From Aradus depressus (lineage: Eukaryota > Arthropoda > Insecta > Hemiptera > Aradidae), in contig OY759215.1 of assembly GCA_963662175.1 (NCBI GenBank), positions 55,321,213-55,385,212 of the forward strand: a stretch of DNA of 64,000 nucleotides. The letters run 5' to 3'. The notes beneath the pieces were generated by a model. It did not search any database, was not told the DNA's origin, and saw only the letters and a list, made by a program, of their open reading frames with translations. Position 1 is the stretch's first letter; each line of letters starts with the position of its first letter. Below are positions 53,869 to 63,813 of the stretch, piece by piece. Both the position numbers and the translations under genes were made by a program.

Positions 53869-53969
53869 ATAAATAAAACAAACTTATTTTTGAAATATTG
53901 TCTATTCCACTAAAGATCTTATCTTTAGTGGAATAGACAATATTTCAAAAATAAGTTTGTTTTATTTAT
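53869..53969. repeat. Perfect 49-bp inverted repeat (fold-back family)
   Basis: The arms 53869-53917 and 53921-53969 are exact reverse complements with a 3-nt loop. They have the AAATAAAACAAACTT outer style of the hammerhead fold-backs, followed by TTTCCACAATATGTCCGCG. The arms hold no hammerhead core. Confidence 0.88.
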
Positions 53970-54069
53970 TTATTACAAGTTTCCACAATATGTCCGCGTT
54001 TCTCAACTTAGAAGTTGTTAACGTACTTAGTCCCCGAAGTCAAGTGGTCTTATCTATCTTCTGATTTCT

Positions 54070-54275
54070 AATCTGATCAGAGCTGAGTTAGCTGGGATAT
54101 CTTCATCTCAAATTTCAAGTTCATTGCTACAATCGTTTGTAAGTTCGATCGCTCAGTAAATTCCAATCGCACACAAACATAAATTATCGCGAAAATGGTC
54201 AAAACGTATTCAAGGGTGATCAAAAAGTGATATTTCGTTGATAAATCAGATTTTAGCACGATTACAATACTTTCA
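54070..54275 (-). repeat. Family C repeat
   Basis: Minus-oriented: CATCTCAAATTTCAAGTTCA, TTATCGCGAAAATGGTCAAA, CAGATTTTAGCACGATTACA. Confidence 0.55.
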
Positions 54276-54579
54276 AATCACTTTCAAAAGTTTCATCCGT
54301 AGATCGTGCAAGATGTACGGATAATGCTATTTATGTAGGTATGAAAAAACAAATATGTAGGAAATTACTTACGCATTTTCGAGAAAACATGCCGACGTAC
54401 GAGAAACGTGTAGAATGAAAACTTTTTGAAAATCAAGAAAACTGTTGAAGGAAGAAGCATGAGTGACAGAAGGAGAAGAGAGAAACTGGGAAAGGACGAC
54501 GGGACGGGAGGGCGGGAGAGTGTAGATTAACCTGAATAGGGTGCCACTAACGGTCCAGGAGACCCCCCTCCACACTCAC
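54276..54579. other. Unassigned
   Basis: No exon or repeat recognised; would be intron if 54580-54648 is a true exon. Confidence 0.3.
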
Positions 54580-54648
54580 ATGGCTCTTCAGCAAGTCTTG
54601 TGCCGGTCCAGTCTCCACCACTTCCCTCATTCTTCCCAAAGCAGTATC
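54580..54648 (-). CDS. Candidate 69-bp exon, unknown gene
   Basis: The minus strand has a strong pyrimidine-rich acceptor (TTTTCCCTGTTTTGCTCCAG) and donor GTGAGT around 23 codons, phase 0 at both ends, reading DTALGRMREVVETGPAQDLL then KSH. GC-rich against an AT-rich background. The sequence looks helical and amphipathic, and I do not recognise the family. It may join with the candidate exon at 58186-58218, which also ends in phase 0. Confidence 0.4.
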
Positions 54649-54674
54649 CTGGAGCAAAACAGGGAAAACTTCCA

Positions 54675-54845
54675 ATTCCCCAGCTATACCAAGTATAGGT
54701 GCAGTTATGTAATCGGCTATAAATTCTATGTTAAGTTTTTCAGAGGAATATCATGTTTTTGGACCCCTTGTTGCAAAAAATGAAAACAAAATTTCCTATC
54801 TGCCTATGAACACGATATCCTATGTAATAAATATATTGACACAAC
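54675..54845 (+). repeat. Family D repeat
   Basis: TTCCCCAGCTATACCAAGTA, AAATTCTATGTTAAGTTTTTC, ATATCATGTTTTTGGACCCC, GAACACGATATCC. Confidence 0.6.
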
Positions 54846-54854
54846 TGTCATATT

Positions 54855-55235
54855 GAAAAACTCCGACTTCTAGCTCAAATTCGTCTCCACAATAGCAATA
54901 AATAGAAATTTTAGAATATTACTTGGAGGGCTTAGGTATGAGTTTTGTCCTGAAAGTGTCTGCAGGCTCTCTACCTTAGATGAGAAGGACGATCTCATAC
55001 ACTTTTTGTTCAATTGTCCCTCCTTGTGTATCCCCAGGCAAGCATGTCTCCACAATTATCTCACCAATAGACCAGAATATTACTCAGAAACATTTGTGCA
55101 TATTTAAAATAATTTAGAAGTTACAACAATTAACAATTTATTTTTATTTTTTTCTGTTGCTTTGAAAAAAAAAACCGACTCATTGCCATGAGGATTGTAA
55201 TATTTTGTGCAATAAAAGTTTATCTATCTATGAAT
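54855..55235 (+). pseudogene. CR1-like LINE, 3' end
   Basis: Reads ILLGGLRYEFCPESVCRLST, then DEKDDLIHFLFNCPSL, the H-x4-C half of the C-terminal zinc motif. A 3' UTR ends GCAATAAAAGTTTATCTATCTATG, the short-repeat style of CR1/L2-type tails. Confidence 0.65.
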
Positions 55236-55237
55236 AT

Positions 55238-55815
55238 ATTGACATGAAATTTTATATGTATATCCGGTACCCTTTAAGGATGACATCTATTGATTTTCAG
55301 CCAAATCGGCCGAACGTAAAGAGAGGATCAGATATCAGATATTAATAGTGTATATTTCGCACTTTTTTTTACGTTTCGTTAATTGTGACCCGAGGAAAGG
55401 GGGCATAATCGCCCCAAAATATCGTCCTAAAAGAAAAGCTGGCAATGTACTTCCCCAATTAAGTTTTCACTCTCCCTCCAAAACCAATCGACCATTTTGG
55501 CAAACATTAATAGTTGACTTACATCATAGGGCCTTTTTCTGACTCCTCATACTAAATTCTGTGTCAATACATTTCATTACACTGACAGTTCTTTTGCTAA
55601 ATCCCTTTACTATTTAATTCCCTCTCTTCCCTTTGGCTGATTTACCTGAAAATCACAAGGCGTCGTTTTTATGACGTTCAGGATACGTTATATAAAATTT
55701 CTTGTGGAAACATTCATTCTACCGAGAGTTGTCTTGTTCACAGGAACATTAAAAAAAAAAAAAAAATTCTGACAGATTACATAACTTCCCCTCTACTTTG
55801 TATAGCTGAGAAAGT
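55238..55815. repeat. Family D repeats, plus (to 55345) and minus (from 55435)
   Basis: The plus part has ATTGACATGAAATTTTATAT and GATTTTCAGCCAAATCGGCC. The minus part has AGCTGGCAATGTACTTCCCC, CAAAACCAATCGACC and CCCTCTACTTTGTATAGCTG. They converge on an unrelated middle of about 90 bp. Confidence 0.6.
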
Positions 55816-56165
55816 ATTAAATCAAAGGCTCTTGAATTTCCAATCCCTGGTTATCAAAGGCTACTAGGATCCTTTAGAAATACGATCTCGTTACGTTTAT
55901 TAGTTGAAAGTTGGCTGCGTGTAGAACTTCTGGTGTTGTCGAATAACACCTTGTTACCTGTGAACACACCTCAGTGCTCTCAAATCATCGTGATTGCTAC
56001 CTGTGTACGGGAAATATCCATCATCACACATGCTCCGCACTTTTTAATGATTCATCTTTTGATTATACAATCGAAGGAGCACGTATCAGGGCAGTGTCCG
56101 CTAGACGCAAAATGGTAACTCTTCCATAGTGTCCGCGTTTTATTTTCGGCATACATCACTAACGC
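55816..56165. other. Unassigned
   Basis: No gene or repeat identified. Confidence 0.3.
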
Positions 56166-56319
56166 CAGTGGCGAGGCGTGGACTAAAAAAAAGTAAGGGC
56201 AACCAACACATTTTCAAAAATAATAATTAGATATACGACATAATATAGCAATCAAAATAAAAATGTTGACTTTTTGTCATAGAAATAAAAAAGGTTGTCT
56301 TCTTACTGTTTTATTTTCG

Positions 56320-56361
56320 AGCAGAACCGGTTTTCAACGCAACGGCATCATCATCAGTAGC
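56320..56361 (-). ncRNA. Hammerhead-like motif, left arm
   Basis: Minus strand: C-TGATGA, T, stem II GATGC/GCGTT with loop CGTT (U-G allowed), GAA, stem III AACCGGTT, C. Stem I is weak (two pairs). Confidence 0.5.
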
Positions 56362-56724
56362 ACTCTGGGAATACATACAAAATATAAATAACGAGAAGTA
56401 ATTACCAGAACCATTCATTAAAGCATCATGATACAGAGTATTAAAATAAAACTCGCTTAACCTCCGTATAGTATGGAGTCTAACACACTGATAAATAGCT
56501 CAAAGAGGAGGGAATAAATATGTGTGTGAAATGTACATAAGTATATAGAGTGTGTGTGAATAAAGCTCGTATCCCTTTTGAGCTATTTGCCAATGTTCAG
56601 TTGGACACCACACAATACTGATGGAAAGCTAGTTTAATTTTATTTTGTTACTCTGTAGCCTGATGCTTTAAGGTTTATGCTAGTTACTTCTCCATATTTA
56701 TATTTTATATGTATTCATAGATGT

Positions 56725-56766
56725 GCCACTGATGATGACGCAGTTGTCTTGAAAACCAGTTCTGGT
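56725..56766 (+). ncRNA. Hammerhead-like motif, right arm, degenerate
   Basis: Stem I GCCA/TGGT pairs with one G-U; C-TGATGA and GAA are intact. Stem II is reduced to GAC/GTC, and stem III is AACCAGTT with the palindrome broken. Confidence 0.42.
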
Positions 56767-56952
56767 CGGAAATAAAACGGTGGCAAGACAACGTTTTGAA
56801 AAGAATTCGCCTATTTCGGTTCCACGCCTCGCCACTGAAGAACACTTGTGTGTATTTCTCAGCTTTTTACAGTCCATGGCTTTTCTAGAGGATGCTGTGA
56901 TATTCTATAAGAATCATCGTAGACAGAGTGTCGATGTGGCTGAGATAAGGAG

Positions 56953-57009
56953 TCAACAGCGGTTAAGCAGGTGGTGAATGAGTAGTGTTAACAGCTGACG
57001 GCACTCCCG
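56953..57009 (-). CDS. Candidate terminal exon, unknown gene
   Basis: Minus strand acceptor CCTTCCCCTGTTGTGCAG, then RECRQLLTLLIHHLLNRC and a TGA. Leu-rich, helical; the splice signal is strong. It could be a last exon (phase 0) or part of a longer exon in another phase. Family not recognised. Confidence 0.3.
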   Translation of the reverse strand, partial: RECRQLLTLLIHHLLNRC

Positions 57010-57179
57010 CTGCACAACAGGGGAAGGACTCCATGTAATTACAATAATAGAGCAGACAGGTAATCTATATAATAACAGTGAGGAGGTCATCATGTAATCT
57101 ATGGAAAAGATAAGTAACAAATGGGCATTGCTAAACTTTCTCCACACATACTTGATATTATAACAACCTATAACAATGG

Positions 57180-57432
57180 AGGGCGCCCATAGCTCAGAAG
57201 CTCAAGATCGCAGGTACGTAAGCCGGCCCTTTTTATCTGGGAGGTGAGCATGCCGTCTTGCGGAAGGGAAGTAAAGCGCCATCGCTCGTCTCGAGCCTGT
57301 GCGGTCAGGTACCTCCTACTCTAGACCTAGAAATCCCACAGTAGATTCGGGCTCGTGTCCAGCAGAGTGACAAATGAGCGCTCTGGTAGTAGGTGATCTG
57401 ACCTCATAGTTAAAGCCCGAGCATGAGTCATA
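57180..57432 (+). mobile_element. SINE1 with short deletions
   Basis: GGGCGCCCATAGCTCAGAAG, a deleted anticodon region, GCATGCCGTCTTGCGGAAGG, and the end GAGCATGAGTCATAATAAC. Confidence 0.85.
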
Positions 57433-58185
57433 ATAACTAACAAAGGTTTGAAATCATTTTTCAACAGGTCAGACAGTTTTCCATTATCCATTCATCTGCA
57501 TAATACAAGTTTTTTTCCATATATCGTGAAACATCCGAGAAATTATCTATTCTCAATCGGGGTATGATAATTATCTACTCATTATAATGAGTCAAAAATG
57601 AGAAAAAATATCATTTTTCGATTTTTTGGCAAATCGCAACACTTTCTCCACAGTAACTTAACATATAAAGTTTCGTGCCAATACATTCATTACACCGACA
57701 ATTATAGGGACTTTGGACACTTCAAACAATTTGTTTGACATTCGCTAATTTTTGAACCATTTTGCTCCAGTTTACTAAAAAAACGTTTACTATAAGAGTA
57801 AAAAAAAAAAAAATAATAAAAAATAAATGTGTTTTTCAGTTTGTCAAAAAAAGGAAAAAAAAAAAAAAATTGAAATTTCGAAAAAGATTATTCAAGAAAT
57901 GTTATTGTATAATATATGAAATTGAAGCCCCATTCCTTAGTATACCATCAAACCTGCAATACCAGTTTTAAACACTTAAAACTTGAAAATCTGTACTCTT
58001 TTTCTCATTTTCATTACATTCATCACCTGACCTGCTGCTGATGCACGGAATATCTTGGTAATCAATGATAGAAACATTATGGATTCTAACCCTTCTACCT
58101 CCATCTTATTACAGAAACGTAATCTACAAAACAACTCTAACTTAAATAGTAATAATAATAACAGTAAATTTTCATGCGAACTTAC
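57433..58185. other. Unassigned; small family D piece
   Basis: 57660-57720 resembles minus family D (CAATACATTCATTACACCG). The rest is A-rich with no identified gene. Confidence 0.3.
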
Positions 58186-58218
58186 ATTTTGCAGTACATC
58201 GTAAAGAACTTTCATTAC
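58186..58218 (-). CDS. Candidate 33-bp micro-exon, unknown gene
   Basis: Minus strand acceptor CTTCTCTTTCTTTTACAG and donor GTAAGTTC flank 11 codons reading VMKVLYDVLQN, phase 0/0. Both splice sites are near-consensus. Such a small exon is easily a chance match, but it is in the same strand and phase as 54580-54648. Confidence 0.35.
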
Positions 58219-58437
58219 CTGTAAAAGAAAGAGAAGTAGATTACTACAAATGTCTTCATTGTTAATCTAGAATGGCCCAGGACAAGTTCCATTTTATAAC
58301 CTTAATATTTGAACTGTTCATTTGTAATAATCGATTTATTTATTGTATTTCGATTCAAATTTGATTATTTTCATTCTAATAAAATGTTGGACTCGTTTTC
58401 TGTTTAAAATTAGTTTTCTTAATGTCTTGAAGTTATT

Positions 58438-58579
58438 GTGACTCATGGCCGGGCTTTAACTACGAGGTCATATCGCCCACTACCAAAGCTACACCTACTC
58501 TACTATGGGAGTCCTAAATGTTGCCTATCTAGGTTGTTTCCGGTAGGTGAGTGGTATATGGTGAGCTACTGGCGCCCTC
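58438..58579 (-). mobile_element. SINE1 with a large internal deletion
   Basis: Both ends are present (GACTCATGGCCGGGCTTTAA and GAGCTACTGGCGCCCTC), but about 190 bp of the middle is gone. Confidence 0.8.
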
Positions 58580-59214
58580 TATTTCAATGTTGTTTTTCAT
58601 ATAAAAGATTGTTTTAGATCAAGTTATCATTATATTAGTAGATCTTCCTAGTAGAGCTTCATAAATCAGTTCAGTTTGAATTTGTTCATGGAAACTTCTA
58701 GATTTTAGTAAATCCTATACATACCGGATTACAGATAGTATAAAATTCAGTCAGTCAGCAGGTTTTATGGACTGAGTTAACTTACTAACTACTCACTGTA
58801 CTCTAACTAAGATGTAAATATTTGAGTCAGTTTTCTATTATTTGGTTGTAAATTGAATTAAAAAAATGTAAGTAATGTTATTTCTTTTCAATTAAAGTGA
58901 TTTTTGTTATTTAAAGAGAGTTGTGTGTGTTCTCCTCACAAATAGCGTTAAACCAAGTTTTATTTTGGAGTTATTAAGTATATACTATTGGAAAATAGTG
59001 ACTAAAGAGTTTTAGTAGTGTGAATTATTTATTACGTAGACAGAAGTTGGAAGTTTGTGAATATATACCTACTATTGAAACACAAATCTAGTAATTTTTT
59101 TTTTTATAACCGAATGTAAATAAGCAAATAATTATATATATATAATAAGTTTTAAAAAAATCACTCATCCAAGCCACGAAATAACAACGCTTCGTTTACT
59201 CATTAGATTTCATT
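58580..59214. other. Unassigned
   Basis: No gene or repeat identified. Confidence 0.35.
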
Positions 59215-59575
59215 AGGTTGTTCCATATTTTTTACTTCCGAAGTACCCATAGAGAAAGTAATGTAATAGGTCAGAAATTCTATGTTGCGTTATCACCGGA
59301 ATATCATGTTTTCCGAAACACTCATTCAAAAATTTAAAAAAATATATATGTGTGTCTGTCCCCACAAGGACGATAACAAGGTTCAACGCTAAAACCCCAA
59401 TAACTACTCATGTAATGAATGTATCCACATGAAATTTTAAGAACGTGGAATCAGAAGCTAATATTTAAGTCAAATATTGATTTTTAGCCAAATCGGTCGA
59501 TTGGCCTTGGAGATAGAACAAGAACTTAATAGACTAATTCGTTCCGGGGAAGTACATTAAGGGTGATTCACCGCC
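59215..59575 (+). repeat. Family D repeat, good copy
   Basis: TTACTTCCGAAGTACCC, CAGAAATTCTATGTTGCG, GGAATATCATGTTTTCCG, TGTGTGTCTGTCC, CAATAACTACTCATGTAATG, TTTTTAGCCAAATCGGTCGA, CGGGGAAGTACATTAAGGG in family order. Confidence 0.65.
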
Positions 59576-60065
59576 GACTTTCTTTCTTGGTGTTTTTCCA
59601 ATAATATAACAAATTATAAGAAGTTACCCGTGAAATTACTTTTTTTATTACAGATTATAGCCAATGGAAAAACGAGTTAAGCGCCTTAAGAAGTAGCAGA
59701 GGCCTCAGCGGTTTTCTCTTAAATTAATAGTTAATTTAAAAAAATAAAATAATGTTAACTACCTAACCAAGAAGACTAACTCAAAATAGATGACTCATTA
59801 AAACTCCGAAGGAATTATCATTCTGTCTTCATTATTACAATATCAAAACTTTTTACACTCAATCTCGGCAAAATTAATCAAAGAAATTACAAGTTTTTAA
59901 AATACAATATTTTCTATTATTTTTTAACAATTTTTGAAAGTTTTTATAGTCTGAAACAGATTTTTGCTTCAATTACGAATTATTTTGAAAGGAAAAAAAA
60001 TATTATAAATTGATTATTTTTTACATGTTGCAACCGCATCCCTGTTGCACCTCATCCAGATGTTT
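59576..60065. other. Unassigned AT-rich DNA
   Basis: No gene or repeat identified. Confidence 0.35.
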
Positions 60066-60126
60066 ACATTTTGCGATTACATATAAAATATTGTGTCGAT
60101 ATATTCATTTGTGTGGTAAAGGTCCT

Positions 60127-60154
60127 CCCCCCCCCCCCCCCCCCCCCCCCCCCC
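60127..60154. repeat. C28 homopolymer
   Basis: Uninterrupted run of 28 C within minus-oriented family D sequence (60070-60180). Length is likely uncertain in assembly. Confidence 0.85.
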
Positions 60155-60639
60155 ACTAAGCTCCTTCTTCGTTTTGGCTGAAGAACAAAATATGAGCCCC
60201 TAAATAATAATGAATAGCCATTCTTATGGAGGGTTAAGGTCATGCAGCTAAGTTCGCTGTTTCGTGTCAGTAATTACGAAGGACATACTTTCACCGAACA
60301 TAATATTGCATTTTGTGGTACTTATGAACAATTTTAGTAGGAAGACCTTTACTTTTATGAATAGATACAGACACACATCCACTCCCATGTTCTAATTAAA
60401 TCTATTTAAGAACAGATGCTTCATAGTCTGACAGGACTCTTCCGTCTCATCTTGAAGACCCACCCATCCTGGTAGGAGTCCTACAAGTTCTTATTTTAGT
60501 CCCGTTTTTTTATATATTATAAGTAATATTTGATGAGTTGGTTCCAAAGACGCCGCACAATTACTATCTACATCTGGGTACTCCCGTTATAAGAGTTTCT
60601 CATTTCTTCATGGACTTACTGATCCCGAAATCAATTAGA

Positions 60640-61325
60640 AATCGGCAGAAGGAAAGAGGGGAGTGAGGGAGCGCCACAACACAAAAACACCAGTAATGAA
60701 CATTTTATATGTAAATCCAAACCACGTAAGGAAGATACTTATAAATTTTCAGCAAAATCAGCCGAAGAGAAGTAAGGGATCCCTCAAAATCCTAATAACT
60801 TTTGATGTAACCAATATATCAACAAGAAATTTGAAATTTAGTATGATGATTAAGAAGTACCTGAGTAACAAAGCTATTGATTTTCAATCAAATTGGTTAA
60901 TTTGTTTCAGAGTGAGAGCGAAAACGCTGTTGATTAATTCGCACTGGGCATGTACATTACCGAATCCAATCTGTAGTAGATGTGAAGTGATGGAGGAAAC
61001 CACGCTGTACATCCCTCCTGAAGTATATATACATATGTGTAAATTCAGAGCTATCTAAGGAGAGGGGAGGATCAGAGAAGGAGGGCTCAACTCAAAAATC
61101 CCAATAACTGCAGATGTAATGAATGTATTAGAATGTAACATGAAATTGTATATTTAAATTGAAAATCCTATAAGAATGGCACCTATTAATTTTCCGCGAA
61201 ATCGGTCGAAGGTAAGGGGGAGGGCAAAGAAGATTTTCTCGATTCAAATAGAGTTTTAGCTCAAATGGTCGGCTTTGGAGGGAGAGCAAAAACGTAATTG
61301 ATTAATTCTTGCTGAGGGGAAGTAT
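60640..61325 (+). repeat. Family D repeats, two successive copies
   Basis: First copy 60700-60960 (ACTTATAAATTTTCAGC, AATATATCAACAAGAAATTT, GCACTGGGCATGTACATTAC); second 61060-61325 (GGGCTCAACTCAAAAATCCC to TGCTGAGGGGAAGTATATAG). Open frames here are by chance. Confidence 0.6.
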
Positions 61326-61329
61326 ATAG

Positions 61330-61790
61330 TACATATTTCTTTTGGTCAAGAAGTCTTACAAAATGTAAGTTTGAAGGAACACCTGGCTTCTATAAGTATT
61401 TATGAAGGCGATGCGAGATGGTTGGAGAGCACTGGAGGGAGGCATTTGATAACGACTGACGAGATGTACCTCGATATTTGCATACCCAACGAGTGGCAGC
61501 CAAGCACGGGTTCTCTTGACGATGACTCACATCTGGAGGAATTCTGTCGTCCCACGCCTTCCTCTTCAACATGTTGGACCAAGATTTCAAATAAATATCT
61601 GATCAGATATTATCTAAAGGTATTCCTGACAGCAGTCTTACCTCTTGTCTCTTCTTAATGGAACGAATAAAACGGATAACACCTTTTTGAGGGACAAACA
61701 CTTCTTTTACGATCAATAATCTTGTTTTTTTAAATTTATGGAAAAAAGAGCATTTAACATAGAATTTTATATTTGTTTTTTATCTTTATC
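61330..61790. other. Unassigned, GC-richer patch 61380-61590
   Basis: Both strands are open for 60-95 codons. A GTGAGT donor lies on the minus strand at about 61531, but no matching acceptor was found. Not called. Confidence 0.3.
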
Positions 61791-61794
61791 ATTC

Positions 61795-62150
61795 CTAAGC
61801 CATCTAACATCAAGCCTATCCAGTATTTCCAACCCAAAGTCCTGATAACAATTGTCGATGCACCCTTCTATGTTTCCAACCTTACCTCCATAATGACTTG
61901 GAAATTCCTTTTGTTATTAAGCTTATCAAGTCCCGTTTCCCCAAATTCCCCTCTAACATTTCTTCCCATGTCAATCCACGGAAACCCACTATCCAGTGTT
62001 CAGCCGATTTGTCGCCTCTTGGCGGAGAAAGAAGAAAGCACTATGACCCTGCGCCGGGGAAGGACTGCAGGCACGCCAGCTGTCGCCCCGGAGACCCACC
62101 GTATTACAGCCAGCTAGCGCCGTACACTAAGCTTTTCTATATGGTTTCGC
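61795..62150 (+). pseudogene. Jockey-like LINE tail relic
   Basis: PSNIKPIQYFQPKVLITIVD, then APFYVSNLT, and in the next frame MEIPFVIKLIKSRFPKFPSN, matching the IQ, AP-x-YVSN and PFV-x-x-x-x-KS-x-F/Y blocks at 41.0 kb. One frameshift; 5'-truncated. Confidence 0.7.
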
Positions 62151-62304
62151 GGACCCCACTCTCTCTCTAACCTTCTCTAAAGGGTTTCGCGGTCCCCATT
62201 CTCCCGCTAACCTCCTCTGTCCCTCAACGAAAGGTACACAACCTCTGGAATCCACTGCCTACCTCATATAAAGAGAGTAACAGTAAATCCTGACAGACAT
62301 ATTG

Positions 62305-62890
62305 CCTCTGTCAGGCTTTAAGGGGTCCAATCAGCTACCTTACTTATAATGTTGCGTAACGGTATAATTTTTTCCTCGAATTCGATGCTCTAATGATACG
62401 AACTAAATAAGATAGTTTCCAATATCCCAGATTGATGTGGAAAAAAAATTTCATTGGAACGAAAGTGGATGATCTCTTTGGATGATTTGATTTTCCGATT
62501 GGATTGAATCTGGAGGAATATGAGGAGGAACGGTGGAAAAGCTATTTCCGTTGTTCTGGAAAAGGTGGTACTTGGAAGTTTAGCTGATGTTCCCATGACG
62601 ACAACATTACACTCCCTGATTAGTGACGGAGCAGGAAAGGATATTCCACGGTTGGCCGATCACAGAACAGAACATCTCTTCGTCTCCTCTCTACTCCTAT
62701 AGCTCCAATCACAGGCTTGCCTTCCTTCTTCACAGGAGTCTAACCAAAATTCATGGTTCAAGGAGTTCCGAGGAAACGCTTCAGGGTGTTCTATTGTCAA
62801 AGGATGTCAGGATCGGGTCAATCGCAAGGTACCAATTACGAAGCCCACAAGAATCTACCCGATTATGATTACTAATTTCATATTTGTTAG
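62305..62890. other. Unassigned, coding-like patch 62485-62860
   Basis: A plus frame reads IGLNLEEYEEERWKSYFRCS, then GKGGTWKFS and stops. Downstream patches in other frames also look protein-like. Possibly a decayed gene or TE; family unknown. Confidence 0.3.
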
Positions 62891-62894
62891 GTAC

Positions 62895-63540
62895 TACAAA
62901 AATGAACTTCTCCATCTTTGCCAAGTATAAAGAAAAATCAGACAATGTTTATGCTCTCCCACCAAAACCAATCGACCATTTGAGATAAAAAATAATAACT
63001 GCTTTCATTACAAAATTTTATGTCGATACATTATATTACATAAATCAGTAATTTGGGTTTATGAGTCGAACCCCACTCCAATGATCCCCCCTTCACAAAA
63101 GCCGATTCCGCTAAAGTTGAATTGTTGAGTTTAAAACTTTTCCATATACTGGGTCAGATGGGACGTTAAGCTATGGTCCCGTGAAGTCTGAGACGTGAAG
63201 GAATTCAATCTTTTTTAATGGATGAATTTTCAACGGAATTTCATGTTTTTCGACCTCTGATTCCAAATCCCTTATACGATAATTTATAATTATTTATTTA
63301 CTATTTAAATGTGTTTACAGAACCCCATAATTTATTGATTTTCAGCCAAAACGGTGAAAGGGGAAATGGGGATCAATGGAGGGGCCTAACTCAAAAACCC
63401 TAATAACTGTCGATATTACACGAATTTAGTATGAAGATCATAAGAGACGTACTGATTTTTATCAAAATTAGTAAGTTGGGTTCAGAGGGAGAGCGAAAAC
63501 TTAAATGGTTATTATTGCTGCTTCCCTAATGACTTTTTTC
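62895..63540. repeat. Family D repeats, minus then plus, with SINE1 scrap
   Basis: Minus part 62940-63110; 63155-63183 is SINE1 (GATGGGACGTTAAGCTATGG); plus part 63200-63520 (CAACGGAATTTCATGTTTTT to GAGAGCGAAAACTTAAATGG). Confidence 0.55.
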
Positions 63541-63620
63541 TTATTGTGCGCCGGATTTCAATAACTGAGATATTTTGAAATATTGAAAGAAGCTATTATA
63601 AGTTTTCAAATAAACCTTAA

Positions 63621-63813
63621 GTATTGTGTATTTATTTCTTTAAGGAAAAAAATTACAAAGTATTGTGTATTTATTTCTTTAAGGAAAAAAATTACAAAGT
63701 ATTGTGTATTTATTTCTTTAAGGAAAAAAATTACAAAGTATTGTGTATTTATTTCTTTAAGGAAAAAAATTACAAAGTATTGTGTATTTATTTCTTTAAG
63801 GAAAAAAATTACA
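63621..63813 (+). repeat. Minisatellite, five 39-bp units
   Basis: Units start GTATTGTGTATTTATTTC at 63621, 63660, 63699, 63738 and 63777. All are identical; the last lacks 2 bp. Because 39 is a multiple of three, long frames appear here by chance. Confidence 0.95.

Larger units (their letters stand above)
56166..56837. mobile_element. DNA-transposon-like element with 17-bp TIRs enclosing a hammerhead fold-back
   Basis: CAGTGGCGAGGCGTGGA (56166-56182) and its exact complement (56821-56837) bound 672 bp. The CAGTGGCG start is hAT-like, but no 8-bp target duplication was found. Inside are the inverted hammerhead arms (56281-56361 and 56720-56795) with a unique interior of about 360 bp. Confidence 0.6.

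Noticed and set aside
63621..63813. CRISPR-like array
   Set aside because: Units are head-to-tail with no variable spacers, in an insect-like nuclear genome.
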